From: Halorubrum lipolyticum DSM 21995
GTDB lineage: Archaea; Halobacteriota; Halobacteria; Halobacteriales; Haloferacaceae
Direction of reading: 5' to 3'
Length of the DNA stretch: 64,000 nucleotides
Assembly (NCBI RefSeq): GCF_000337375.1
Contig: NZ_AOJG01000012.1
Span: 98,685-162,684, forward strand
Made by a program: the position numbers and the translations under genes. Shown here piece by piece: positions 1-7,615 of the stretch. The first letter of the stretch is position 1; every line of letters begins with the position of its first letter. The notes beneath the pieces were generated by a model. The model did no database searches, was not told the origin of the DNA, and saw only the letters and a program-made list of their open reading frames with translations.

Positions 1-155
1 CGGTCGCCCTCCGCGTTGCTCCGGGCGACCGACTCCAGCGAGGGACCGAAGGTCCCTCTGGCAGCCGGCGCGACGCGCCGGCGACCTCGCGCGGCGCTCC
101 TCGCGCCCGATGGGCGCTCGGAGGCGCGCGCCACCGCACTCGTCAGTTATAAGCG
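1..155 (-). repeat. Intergenic hairpin element, copy 1 (cut by window start)
   Basis: Read on the minus strand, this begins with a TATA-like CTTATAACTG (about 155-143), then GCGGTGGCGCGCGCC. A hairpin at 117-103 follows with arms GCGCCC and GGGCGC, then GCGCCGCGCGAGG. Next come two compact hairpins (82-64, arms GCCGGCGC; 58-40, arms GAGGGACC with a GAA-type loop) and a larger hairpin (31-1, arms GGTCGCCC and GGGCGACC). The same order of blocks recurs in the copies near 10.4, 39.4, 61.3 and 63.9 kb, with different stem bases but pairing kept. It lies 96 bp past the stop of the 251-985 gene, on the same strand. No coding capacity is apparent. Function is unknown; a structured RNA or a dispersed non-autonomous repeat are the main options. 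Confidence 0.7.
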
Positions 156-250
156 ATCGTCGCAGTCGCTCATGTCTTTTTAAATACGCTCTTGCCGCCA
201 CCGATCTGCAATACTCACTCCCGCTATCGCCCACAATCGTTTCTCAGCGC

Positions 251-985
251 CTACAGCTCGACCGCCGCGAGGTCGCTCTCCAGCTCCACGACGAACTCGT
301 TGTACGCGTCGACGAACCCGCGGAACGAGTCGACGTACTCGCGCACGTCGGCCGCGGACGGCGCCTCGTACTGCGAGAGGAGGTAGAGCCCGCCCGACCC
401 CCCGACCCGGAGGTACGAGACGGTCCCCTCGTCCCACTTCAGCTCCCAGCGGTCGCCGTCGACGCGGGCGGTGAAGGTGCCGTAGTCGTCGCCCTCGTAC
501 CGATGGATCTCGCCGGCCATGACGGAGCAGGTGTCGCGCACGCGGTCCAGCACGCGGTCGCGCTCGGCCACGACCCCGTCGGTCGACGCGGGGTCGGGAA
601 ATTCGGCGCTCACCCCGTCGAGGACGCCCGAGAGCGAATCTACCCACTCGTTCCACGCCGCGACGAAGTTCGCGTAGTCGCCGAGCGCTGTCGCCAGGTC
701 GGCGGGCTCCGGCGGCTGCTTCGTCGAGATCACGTACACGTCCGAGCCCGACTTCGGCGAGAACAGCAGGAACTCCAGCTCGCCGGCCTCGTGTTTGACG
801 GTCCACGTCCCGCCCGGCGTCGACACCTCCTGTCGGCCGTAGTCGCCGCCCTGCAGCCGGGCGAGCTGGTAGGCGATCGTTCCGGCGTGGTCCCGCACGG
901 CGGCGACGAGCTCGTCGCGCCGGTCGGCGACCGCGTCCGTGTCGCGCACGTCGAGGTCGAACCCGAGGTCGGCGTGGGTGGTCAC
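251..985 (-). CDS. Conserved hypothetical protein with internal duplication
   Basis: Acidic 244-residue protein with no recognised catalytic motif. It consists of two similar halves, about residues 18-122 and 138-238. In each half a helix-like segment (VADRRDELVAAVRD / VAERDRVLDRVRD) is followed by GGDYG or GDDYG, a Trp-containing strand region (WTVKHEAGELEFL / WELKWDEGTVSYL), a Tyr-rich strand, and a closing helix (YANFVAAWNEWVDSL / FRGFVDAYNEFVVEL). This is a clear intragenic duplication. The start is GTG; a GTTAAC TATA-like box about 25 nt upstream fits a leaderless transcript. The tubulin-like gene lies 78 bp upstream on the same strand. I do not know its function; a small ligand-binding or interaction fold present twice is an inference. 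Confidence 0.8.
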   Translation of the reverse strand: MTTHADLGFDLDVRDTDAVADRRDELVAAVRDHAGTIAYQLARLQGGDYGRQEVSTPGGTWTVKHEAGELEFLLFSPKSGSDVYVISTKQPPEPADLATALGDYANFVAAWNEWVDSLSGVLDGVSAEFPDPASTDGVVAERDRVLDRVRDTCSVMAGEIHRYEGDDYGTFTARVDGDRWELKWDEGTVSYLRVGGSGGLYLLSQYEAPSAADVREYVDSFRGFVDAYNEFVVELESDLAAVEL

Positions 986-1063
986 GGGCGTACTGGGCGC
1001 CTCACGGGGTTAACGAGTTCGGGTCGGGAGACGGCGGGGGGAGTCGGCACCGACAGCCGGCGG

Positions 1064-2215
1064 TCACGCGATCGATTCCCGGAGCTCCCGGACTCGAGCC
1101 GGCTCGTCGATCCCCGACCGCACGACCAGCGCGAACACCTCGTCGCCGCGGGGGACCGGGGCGTCGCCACTTAGTATCGCGCCGGAACCGGTCTCGTCGG
1201 TGAGCCACCGCCGCCCGTCCGCGATCGCCTCGCGGTTGAGCCACGCCGGCGGCCCGCCCACCACGAGCAAGGTCCGGTCGGCCCGCCCCGCCGGCACCTC
1301 GACGGTGTTCTTCCCGCGGGCCGCCTTCCGGATCGTCGTCTCGATCGCCGACACCGCGGCGCTCGTGTCGACCTCGGCGGGTTCCGAGGAGCCGAACAGC
1401 CCGAGCCCGAACCGCGACCCCGACTCGGGCGGCTCGACCGCCTGCGTCGCGTGGCCGATGACGGCGATCTCCCCGTCGTCGCCGACCGCTCGGGCCACGT
1501 CGCTCGCGTCGAGGACCTGCTGGGGCGTCGAGTCCGCGTCGTCCGCCTCGCCGGCGCCGAACAGCGCGGCGACCCGGTCGGCGACGACCTCGTTCAGCCG
1601 GTCGCGGGCGTCGGCGATCGTCTCCCCCGGACGGAGCCAGTCGTCGTTGTCGAACGGGAAGACCGCCGCACAGCGATCGGAGAGCGCGTCGAGGGTCCGC
1701 GCGGCGTTCTTCTCCGCGAGGGGCCGGTCCGGGGGGAGGCTCTCGGGGGCGTCCCCCGTCGCGCTCGCGTGGGGCGGGTCGGGCTCGCCGCGCTCGGACT
1801 CCGCGGGCGTCGGGAGCAGCCCGACGGCGTAGACGGGGGCGTCGTAGAGGCGGGTCAGCTCCTCGGCCAGCGCCGGCGCGACGCCCGCGCCAGCGCCGCC
1901 GCCGAGCCCGACGACGAGGACGAACGCCTCCGCGAGCGACGGCTGCTGGTCGTCCATCGCCCGACTCAACTCGCCGGCGTGGGCGTCGCCGAGCCGCCGG
2001 GCCGCGTGGAGGTCGCCGTCGAGCCCGCCCCCGTCGGCCGCGTCGCCGAAGCGGTACCGGCGGGACTCGTCGATCGACCGGAGGGCGTCGAGCGCGGTCG
2101 CGTCGGTGTCGAACGCGTTGACGCCCTGCAGAAACCGGTCACCGTCGCTGTCGGCGGCGAGCCGGCCGGCGATCCGACCGCCGGCACCGCCGAGACCGAT
2201 GACGTGTACTCGCAT
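1064..2215 (-). CDS. Tubulin/FtsZ-superfamily GTPase (CetZ-like)
   Basis: 383-residue protein with the layout of the FtsZ/tubulin family. An N-terminal Rossmann start, MRVHVIGLGGAGGRIAGRL, resembles the nucleotide-binding opening of FtsZ and CetZ. Around residue 100 the tubulin signature loop reads GLGGGAGAG, which contacts the GTP phosphates. A C-terminal domain follows, with strands near IAVIGHA and TLLVVGG. Haloarchaea carry several such paralogues: FtsZ1 and FtsZ2 for division and CetZ proteins for cell shape. This one is divergent and has low-complexity insertions (about residues 155-185), so I assign only the superfamily. It would act as a cytoplasmic, possibly polymerising GTPase. No partner gene lies next to it. 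It is followed 78 bp later by the duplicated-domain gene on the same strand. Confidence 0.8.
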   Translation of the reverse strand: MRVHVIGLGGAGGRIAGRLAADSDGDRFLQGVNAFDTDATALDALRSIDESRRYRFGDAADGGGLDGDLHAARRLGDAHAGELSRAMDDQQPSLAEAFVLVVGLGGGAGAGVAPALAEELTRLYDAPVYAVGLLPTPAESERGEPDPPHASATGDAPESLPPDRPLAEKNAARTLDALSDRCAAVFPFDNDDWLRPGETIADARDRLNEVVADRVAALFGAGEADDADSTPQQVLDASDVARAVGDDGEIAVIGHATQAVEPPESGSRFGLGLFGSSEPAEVDTSAAVSAIETTIRKAARGKNTVEVPAGRADRTLLVVGGPPAWLNREAIADGRRWLTDETGSGAILSGDAPVPRGDEVFALVVRSGIDEPARVRELRESIA

Positions 2216-2274
2216 ACGTCACCCCGGTCGTCGAGCGGGGGCTTATGCCTTCGGCTCGGAGGGAGCCCTCCCGC

Positions 2275-3381
2275 TCAGAACTCGTCGAGCTGACGCTGTC
2301 CCCGCGGGACCTCCGGACCGACCTCCTCGGAGTCCCCGCCGAGGAGGCGTATCAGGGCGGTGTTGGCGAACGTGAGGGCCAACACGAGCACGATCGGCGC
2401 GAGGAACAGCCCGTGGAACCCGAACACGACCGGCCCGAAGATGTACGCGAGCATGAGCAGCCCGACGTGGGTGGTCTTCCCACTGAAGTAGGGCCGGAGA
2501 ACGATGTCGGGGATCGTGTCGACGACGACCGCGGCGACGACGAGGAATCCGGCGACGTACACGAGCGCGGCGATGTCGTCGCCGAGGACCGGCTGAACCG
2601 CGGTCACCGCCGCGAGCGGGAGGTACACGATCTTCATTCCGATCACGGGGATCAGGCTCGCGACGCCCGTGAGCGCGCCGGCGAGGGCCGGATACGGCAC
2701 CTCGACGATCTCGGGCGCGACCACGTTGTAGCCGGTGTAGGTCACGACGGCGATGATCGAGATGGCGATGACGTTGAGGAGGTTCCCGTACAGCACCGCC
2801 TCCAGCTCGGCGTCGGCCTCTTCCAAGTACTCGCGGACGACGGCGTCGTCGTCGAACGAGAGCAGCCACTCGTGGAACTTCGAGCCGTCAAGCAGCAGGT
2901 AGTAGGTGACGACGATCGTGATGAGGAGGTTCAACGCGAGCCCCGAGAGCACGCCCGCCAGCAGCCCCGCCTGCTCGGAGACGAAGTCGATGAGCGGGTC
3001 GAGCTGGCCGGACTGGTACGCCTGCATGACCCCCTCGAACGTCGGGTTCGAGAGCGCGGCGAGGTCGCCGACCCACGAGTTCTCGGCGCCGATCGTCTCG
3101 GCGACCGGGTACTGCTCGATGAACCGGCGCGCCTCGATCAGCAGGAGGAGCACGGTGTAGCTCAAAAGGCCGATGAGCGGGATGCCGATCAGCGACAGCG
3201 AGGCCACCGCCCTGACACGCGCGGGGAGCCGGAAGCGCTCGAGGCGGTGGAAGAGACGACGGGTCGAGTAGTAGAGGAAGACGGCGACCGTGAGCGGGGC
3301 GACGAACCGGTAGGCGATGAATCCGACGAGCACCGCGACGGCGAGACCGAAGAGGGCGATGACGAACCGCTTCTCGTCCAT
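2275..3381 (-). CDS. AI-2E family transporter (UPF0118 membrane protein)
   Basis: 368-residue polytopic membrane protein. About eight hydrophobic segments occur: two at the N terminus (LFGLAVAVLVGFIAYRF, then the VAVFLYY region), one near residue 65, and a C-terminal group with IAISIIAVVTYTGY, a PVIGMKIVYLP-type re-entrant segment and VVFGFHGLFLAPIV. This arrangement and the long central soluble stretch match the AI-2E/YdiK/PerM exporter family. Substrates in archaea are not established; some bacterial members are Na+/H+ antiporters. The start chosen is MDEKRF at 3381, because TTTATG lies about 25 nt before it, as expected for a leaderless mRNA. An in-frame ATG 33 nt further upstream is possible but overlaps that TATA-like box. 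The C terminus is charged and cytoplasmic-looking. Confidence 0.85.
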   Translation of the reverse strand: MDEKRFVIALFGLAVAVLVGFIAYRFVAPLTVAVFLYYSTRRLFHRLERFRLPARVRAVASLSLIGIPLIGLLSYTVLLLLIEARRFIEQYPVAETIGAENSWVGDLAALSNPTFEGVMQAYQSGQLDPLIDFVSEQAGLLAGVLSGLALNLLITIVVTYYLLLDGSKFHEWLLSFDDDAVVREYLEEADAELEAVLYGNLLNVIAISIIAVVTYTGYNVVAPEIVEVPYPALAGALTGVASLIPVIGMKIVYLPLAAVTAVQPVLGDDIAALVYVAGFLVVAAVVVDTIPDIVLRPYFSGKTTHVGLLMLAYIFGPVVFGFHGLFLAPIVLVLALTFANTALIRLLGGDSEEVGPEVPRGQRQLDEF

Positions 3382-3449
3382 GGCCGTTCCTCTCCGCGGT
3401 CGGACATAAACCATGGGGCTCGATCGGTCTGCGGGGGAAGACGCGTCGG

Positions 3450-4382
3450 TTACCGATCCGAGCCGTCCTCGGTCGCGCGCTCGTAGCGCGCCACCTGCTC
3501 GCGGTGGAGCGAGAGGATCATGTCGGCGAGGAACCCGAAGATCAGCAGCTGGATCCCCAAGATCGCGGCCCCGACTGCACCGATCGCGATTATCTCGTGG
3601 GGGATCCCGTTGACGATCCAGTCGTAGAGCACGTACCCGGTCATGAGCGCCCCGGCGCTCGTCGCTATCACGCCGAGGCTGCCGAAGTAGAACAGGGGGT
3701 TGTTCGTCTTCGCCTTCCGGTACAGCTCGAGGAAGATCACGCCGCCGTCGCGGACGGGGTGGAGGTTGGTGGCGGAGCCGCCGGGGCGCTCGCGGTAGGT
3801 GACGGGCACGACCGCGACCGACTGCCGGTTCTTCACGCACTCGACGGCCATCTCGGTCTCGATCCCGAACCCGTCGGCGGTGAGGTGGAGCCTGCGGAAC
3901 GACTCGCGGGTGAAGGCCCGGTAGCCCGAGAGGATGTCCAGGTACTGCTCGCCGTGGATCGCGCGGAACCCGAGGTTGATGATCCGGTTTCCGATCCGGT
4001 TCAGTCGGGTCATCGCGCCCGGGCGCATGTCCGCGAACCGGTTCCCGATCACGTGGTCCGCCTCGCCGGACAGCAGGGGATCGAGCATCGCATCGACGTC
4101 GCTCGCCTCGTACGTCGCGTCCGCGTCGGCCATCACGACGTAGGGGGCGTCGATGTGTTCGCCGACCGCCTCCCTGACGGCCTGCCCCTTCCCGCGTCCG
4201 GACTGCTCGACGACGCGCGCGCCCGCCTCGCTGGCCGCCTCCCGCGTGCCGTCGGTCGAGCCGCCGTCGATCACGAGGACCTCGTCGAGCCCGGCGTCGC
4301 GAAACGCCTCGACGACGCGGGCGACCGTCTCGACCTCGTCCATGGTGGGCAGCAGGACGCAGACGTCGTCGTACTCGCTCAT
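3450..4382 (-). CDS. aglJ: Dolichol-phosphate hexosyltransferase AglJ
   Basis: 310-residue GT2 glycosyltransferase. The N-terminal domain opens DDVCVLLPTMDEVETVARVV, continues with VLVIDGGSTDGT and GKGQAVREA, and has the metal-binding ADADATY motif near residue 90. The acceptor region includes NRFADMRPGAMTRLNRIGN and SGYRAF. Two C-terminal membrane helices follow (about residues 225-290). The pattern agrees closely with what I recall of haloarchaeal AglJ, which adds the first hexose to dolichol phosphate in N-glycosylation of the S-layer glycoprotein. Catalysis is on the cytoplasmic face. In Haloferax, aglJ lies with other agl genes; here no other agl gene is adjacent. The start at MSEYDD is chosen because a GTTTAG TATA-like box lies about 30 nt upstream; longer in-frame extensions would run antisense through the neighbouring gene. 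Confidence 0.88.
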   Translation of the reverse strand: MSEYDDVCVLLPTMDEVETVARVVEAFRDAGLDEVLVIDGGSTDGTREAASEAGARVVEQSGRGKGQAVREAVGEHIDAPYVVMADADATYEASDVDAMLDPLLSGEADHVIGNRFADMRPGAMTRLNRIGNRIINLGFRAIHGEQYLDILSGYRAFTRESFRRLHLTADGFGIETEMAVECVKNRQSVAVVPVTYRERPGGSATNLHPVRDGGVIFLELYRKAKTNNPLFYFGSLGVIATSAGALMTGYVLYDWIVNGIPHEIIAIGAVGAAILGIQLLIFGFLADMILSLHREQVARYERATEDGSDR

Positions 4383-4538
4383 TACGGGGTCGATATCGGG
4401 GGAGTCGCTAAACTCTGTCCTTCCGGGTCCGGGCCGTGCGGACGGGACGCACGCCCCCTCACCGATCGGCTCGTCGGGCGGCTCGTCGGTTCTGCGGGCA
4501 CCCATACGCTCATGTATCAGACGATCGATCGTGGTAGC

Positions 4539-4919
4539 ATGGGACACCCACCGGACGCCAGCGTCGAGGAGCTGCTCAGCGCGGCGCGGACCGCCACCGG
4601 AGACGAGCTGCGGAGCCTCACGTACTTCACCGAGGAGGACGTCGAGCAGCTCTACCTCCGCAGCGACCTGAGCCGGACGGCCGACCTCGTCGGCTTCGCG
4701 GAGAGCGAGCGACACGGGTTCCACGCGCAGTCGCTGTACGCCGACACGCAGCTCGGCGACTACCGGTTCACCGTCCGCGTGTTCGAAAACGGGTACCTCA
4801 CGCGGGTCATCGCCAACGGCCACGGGATCTGGGTCACGACCGACTCGATGGAGATCGACCGCTTCGAGGAGCTCGCGAGCGCGCTCGCGTCCATTCTGCG
4901 ATCGTTCGACCCGGCGTAG
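4539..4919 (+). CDS. Haloarchaeal conserved hypothetical protein
   Basis: 126-residue soluble acidic protein. It begins with a helical segment (SVEELLSAARTATGDELRSL), has YFTEEDVEQLYLRSDL, then strands around YRFTVRVFENGYLTRVI and GIWVTTD, and ends with a helix before the stop. The layout resembles small haloarchaeal families such as DUF7522, but I am not certain of the family. An in-frame ATG at 4512 would add nine residues. The last eight codons and the stop lie inside the first unit of a 25-bp triple tandem repeat, so the C terminus is set by that repeat. It is divergent from aglJ across about 155 bp, which probably carries both promoters. Function unknown. Confidence 0.75.
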   Translation: MGHPPDASVEELLSAARTATGDELRSLTYFTEEDVEQLYLRSDLSRTADLVGFAESERHGFHAQSLYADTQLGDYRFTVRVFENGYLTRVIANGHGIWVTTDSMEIDRFEELASALASILRSFDPA

Positions 4920-4970
4920 GCTGCGATCGTTCGACCCGGCGTAGGCTGCGATCGTTCGACCCGGCGTAGG
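4896..4970. repeat. 25-bp tandem repeat, three perfect copies
   Basis: Three identical, directly adjacent 25-bp units occupy 4896-4920, 4921-4945 and 4946-4970. Each starts CTGCGATCGTTCGACC and ends CGGCGTAGG. The first unit holds the last codons and TAG stop of the upstream gene; the other two are non-coding. Perfect identity suggests recent slippage or duplication. No hairpin or known signal was recognised apart from the CGATCG palindrome in each unit. Confidence 0.95.
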
Positions 4971-5005
4971 GGAGGCGCGGACGCCCCCGCCGCCGACTGC
5001 GACGC

Positions 5006-5365
5006 CTAACCGAGGTGGCTCCGTATTTCCGGGACCAACTCGTCGGCGTCGACCGGCTTCGTCACGTAGCCGTCGGCGCCGGCCTTCACCGCCTCCATCA
5101 TCTTCTCCTGCTGGTCGACGCTCGTGCACATCACGATCACGGCGTCGGGCCAGCGCTCTTTGATCGCGGCGGTCGCCTCGATCCCGGTCATCTCGGGCAT
5201 GACGACGTCCATCGACACCGCGTCCGGTTCGTACGCCTCGAACAGCTCCACCGCCTCCGCACCGTGTTCCGCCTCGCCGACCACCTCGAATGGGCCCTCC
5301 AGCGCGTCCCGGACGACGGTCCGCTGGAACGAGGAGTCGTCGACGACGAGTACCCGCTCAGTCAT
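5006..5365 (-). CDS. CheY-like response regulator (receiver only)
   Basis: 119-residue stand-alone receiver domain with no output domain. The acidic pair D9-D10, the phosphorylatable Asp in SMDVVMPEMTG (D53), the switch residue in VMCTSV (T81) and the conserved Lys in YVTKPVD (K103) are all present, so phosphotransfer should work. In haloarchaea such proteins serve as CheY in taxis or as general phospho-relay receivers. No chemotaxis genes lie nearby, so the pathway is not fixed. The start at MTERVLVVDD is preferred over an in-frame ATG nine codons upstream because it gives the canonical receiver N terminus. It is divergent from the PhoU-type regulator at 5524. Confidence 0.88.
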   Translation of the reverse strand: MTERVLVVDDSSFQRTVVRDALEGPFEVVGEAEHGAEAVELFEAYEPDAVSMDVVMPEMTGIEATAAIKERWPDAVIVMCTSVDQQEKMMEAVKAGADGYVTKPVDADELVPEIRSHLG

Positions 5366-5523
5366 GTCTGCCCGTCGGCGGCTGAGCGTCATAAGCGCGC
5401 GGATCGACTACGTGATCGCGCGCATTCCACCGCCGTCGACTCGCGAGAATCCCTTGTATATCCGGTGAAGCGTATAATGGACATAGGAACAAGGTTAAGG
5501 TGTATCCGGCGGTATCAATCTCC

Positions 5524-6555
5524 ATGGAAACGCGGAAAGTCCAGCGGTTGGGGCCGTCGACGCTGGCGATGACCCTCCCCGCTGAGTGGGCGAAGGAGCA
5601 CGGCGTCAACAAGGGGGACGAGGTGTCGCTGCGGATGGGCGGGAAGGGGACCCTCACGGTCCTGCCGGAGTCGGTGAGCACGGAGGAGTCGGAGGCGGTG
5701 ATAAACGCCGACGGCCTCGACGCGCGCTCGCTCGAGCGCGCCATCGTCGCCCAGTACGTGCTCGGGCGGCGCGTGATCCACGTCCGCAGCGAGGGGACGC
5801 TCGACAGCGAGCACATCAACGCCGTTTATAAAGCCGAGACGCAGCTGATGGGGCTCGGCGTCATCGAGGAGACGCCGGAAGACATCTCGATCCGGTGTTC
5901 CGTCGACCCCGAGGACTTCACCCTCGACAACCTGCTCGAGCGGCTGGAGAACACGGGATCGACGATGCGCGGCGAGGCGGTGAAGGCGCTCGCGCACGGC
6001 AACCCCGACCTAGCCCAGCGCGCGCTCAACCGGGAGCGGCAGGCGAACAAGATATTCGTGCTCCTGCTCCGGCTGATCTTCACGGCGTACCAGAACCCGA
6101 ACCTCGCCCGCGCGGTCGGGTTGGAGGAGGGGTTCCCGCTCATCGGCTACCGGTCAGTCGCGAAGAACCTCGAACTCACCGCCGACAACGCGGAGGACAT
6201 CGCCGACATCGTGATGGAGGCGGAGGGCCACACGCTCGACGTCGACAGCGCGACGATGCGACAGATCCGGGAGTTCACCGACCAGGTGGACGACCTGACC
6301 GCCCTCGCCGTCCGGGCGGTCGTCGAGCGCGACTACGACCTCACGGTCGAGTGCCGCGAGCTCTTCGCCCGGCTCGAGGACCGCGAACAGGAGATCCTCG
6401 GGGAGCTGCCGAGCGACCTCGACAACGACACCCTGCTGATGACCCGCGAAGTGCTCGTCAGCCTCCAGCACACCGCGGAGTACGCGATGCGAAACGCCGA
6501 GATCGCCGCGAACCTCGCGCTCAACGAGGAGTCGGAGCACGTCGAGATCATCTGA
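5524..6555 (+). CDS. PhoU-type phosphate regulator with AbrB domain
   Basis: 343-residue protein. Residues 1-50 form a SpoVT/AbrB-like swapped-hairpin DNA-binding domain (METRKVQRLGPSTLAMTLP, then GVNKGDEV). The rest is helical with two PhoU-like repeats, including FTDQVDDLTALAVRAV and a C-terminal HTAEYAMRNAEIAANLAL. Archaeal AbrB-PhoU fusions are believed to link phosphate status to transcription. Direct control of pst genes is inference, as none lie here. The ATG at 5524 is chosen; an in-frame GTG eight codons upstream lies in the promoter. The intergenic region has AT-rich boxes at 5455-5463 (TGTATATCC), 5471-5480 (CGTATAATGG) and around 5491-5501, the last well placed for a leaderless start. 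Confidence 0.87.
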   Translation: METRKVQRLGPSTLAMTLPAEWAKEHGVNKGDEVSLRMGGKGTLTVLPESVSTEESEAVINADGLDARSLERAIVAQYVLGRRVIHVRSEGTLDSEHINAVYKAETQLMGLGVIEETPEDISIRCSVDPEDFTLDNLLERLENTGSTMRGEAVKALAHGNPDLAQRALNRERQANKIFVLLLRLIFTAYQNPNLARAVGLEEGFPLIGYRSVAKNLELTADNAEDIADIVMEAEGHTLDVDSATMRQIREFTDQVDDLTALAVRAVVERDYDLTVECRELFARLEDREQEILGELPSDLDNDTLLMTREVLVSLQHTAEYAMRNAEIAANLALNEESEHVEII

Positions 6556-6637
6556 TTCGACGCCGAGTCCCCGCTCGCGGCGTGGCTCGCGTCTCCGCGT
6601 TCGCATGAACTAAGTAGCCGCCCGCGAAGCGACGAGT

Positions 6638-6820
6638 ATGAGTGAGGCATCCATCGAGTCCGACAAGGAGATCGGCGTGGCGCTCGCGTTGGGCGCGATC
6701 GCGGTCGTCGGCGCCGTCGTGATGTTCGGCCACCCGTCGCAGCTCGGGAAGGCGTGGGGGTTCGGAGCGGCGTTCGTTTTCGCCCTCTGTTCGGTCGTCG
6801 CCGTCCAGATCTTCGATTGA
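6638..6820 (+). CDS. Small two-helix membrane protein (DUF7525-like)
   Basis: 60-residue protein with a short acidic N terminus (MSEASIESDKEIG) and two hydrophobic helices (ALALGAIAVVGAVVMFG, and a second over the last 22 residues) separated by a HPSQLGKAW loop. It resembles the small haloarchaeal family I know as DUF7525. Function is unknown; it should sit in the cytoplasmic membrane. It lies 82 bp after the PhoU gene in the same direction and could be co-transcribed, although a TAAGTAG box upstream may serve as its own promoter. Confidence 0.75.
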   Translation: MSEASIESDKEIGVALALGAIAVVGAVVMFGHPSQLGKAWGFGAAFVFALCSVVAVQIFD

Positions 6821-6872
6821 GCGCGGTCCGGACGAGAAACCGTTAAGAACGTTTGACGCCTACCTTCGGGAC

Positions 6873-7100
6873 ATGAGCGAGTACACCGAGGAGGAACAGC
6901 GCATCCTCGCGTACCTCACGGACAGCGTCACCCGTGGCGAGCGGTACGTCCGCTCGAAGACGATCGCCGACGCCATCGGTCTCACGGCCAAGCAGGTCGG
7001 CTCGCGCCTCCCCCGACTCGCCGAGAAGTCCGACGACGTCGACATCGAGAAGTGGGGTCGCGCGCGGTCGACGACGTGGCGCGTGACCCCGCAGGGCTAA
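6873..7100 (+). CDS. Small winged-helix protein (DUF7123-like)
   Basis: 75-residue protein: a helix (YTEEEQRILAYLTDSV), a Ser-Lys segment (YVRSKTIADAIGLTAKQVG) that looks like the recognition helix of a winged HTH, then VDIEKWGRARSTTWRVT forming the wing. It matches the haloarchaeal family annotated as DUF7123. It probably binds DNA, but no target is evident. CGTTAAGAACG lies about 30 nt before the start, consistent with a TATA box. It stands between a small membrane protein and the SRPBCC gene. Confidence 0.8.
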   Translation: MSEYTEEEQRILAYLTDSVTRGERYVRSKTIADAIGLTAKQVGSRLPRLAEKSDDVDIEKWGRARSTTWRVTPQG

Positions 7101-7186
7101 TCCCGTCCCGCCTCACTGCCGCCGATTTCGGTCCACGCCCGCCAGACTCGCGTGTTTTTAACCCCCACCGCTCCAAACGGGAGCGT

Positions 7187-7615
7187 ATGACCGTCCGAGT
7201 CTCCCGGACGTTCGAGTTCGACGCCCCCGCCGAGGACGTGTGGGCGTTCATCTCGGACGCCGAGCAGCGCGCAGGAGCGATAAGCGTCGTCGACACCTTC
7301 GAGGTACACGGCGAGGGCCGAGCGACGTGGCACGTCGCGCTCCCGATACCGATGATCCGGTCGACGATCTCCGTCGAGACGGAGGAGGTCGAGCGCGAGC
7401 CGCCGACGCGGGTGAAGTTCGTCGGTAAGTCACGCGCCTTCCGCGTCACCGGCGAGCACACGATCACCGAGACCGACGGCGGCTGCCGGTTGGCCAACGA
7501 GTTCGTGGTCGACGGGCGGCTGCCGGGCGTCGAGTCCTTCTTCGAGCGCAACTTCGACGCGGAGCTGGACAACTTGGAAGACGCCCTACGGGCGTCGCTC
7601 GGACCGACGGCATGA
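7187..7615 (+). CDS. SRPBCC (START-like) family protein
   Basis: 142-residue protein with the polyketide-cyclase/START-like fold pattern. It starts MTVRVSRTFEFDAPAEDVWAF, has a central ATWHVALPIPMI strand, and ends with a long helix (FFERNFDAELDNLEDALRAS). Families of this type include CoxG and ligand-binding proteins; the ligand here is unknown. The start is set by a TTTTTAACC TATA box about 25 nt upstream. The stop overlaps the start of the downstream nitrilase-family gene by four bases (ATGA), so the two genes are translationally coupled. Confidence 0.82.
   Translation: MTVRVSRTFEFDAPAEDVWAFISDAEQRAGAISVVDTFEVHGEGRATWHVALPIPMIRSTISVETEEVEREPPTRVKFVGKSRAFRVTGEHTITETDGGCRLANEFVVDGRLPGVESFFERNFDAELDNLEDALRASLGPTA

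Noticed and set aside
4896-4970. CRISPR-like array
   Set aside because: Units are directly adjacent without spacers and only three in number; no cas genes are present in the window.
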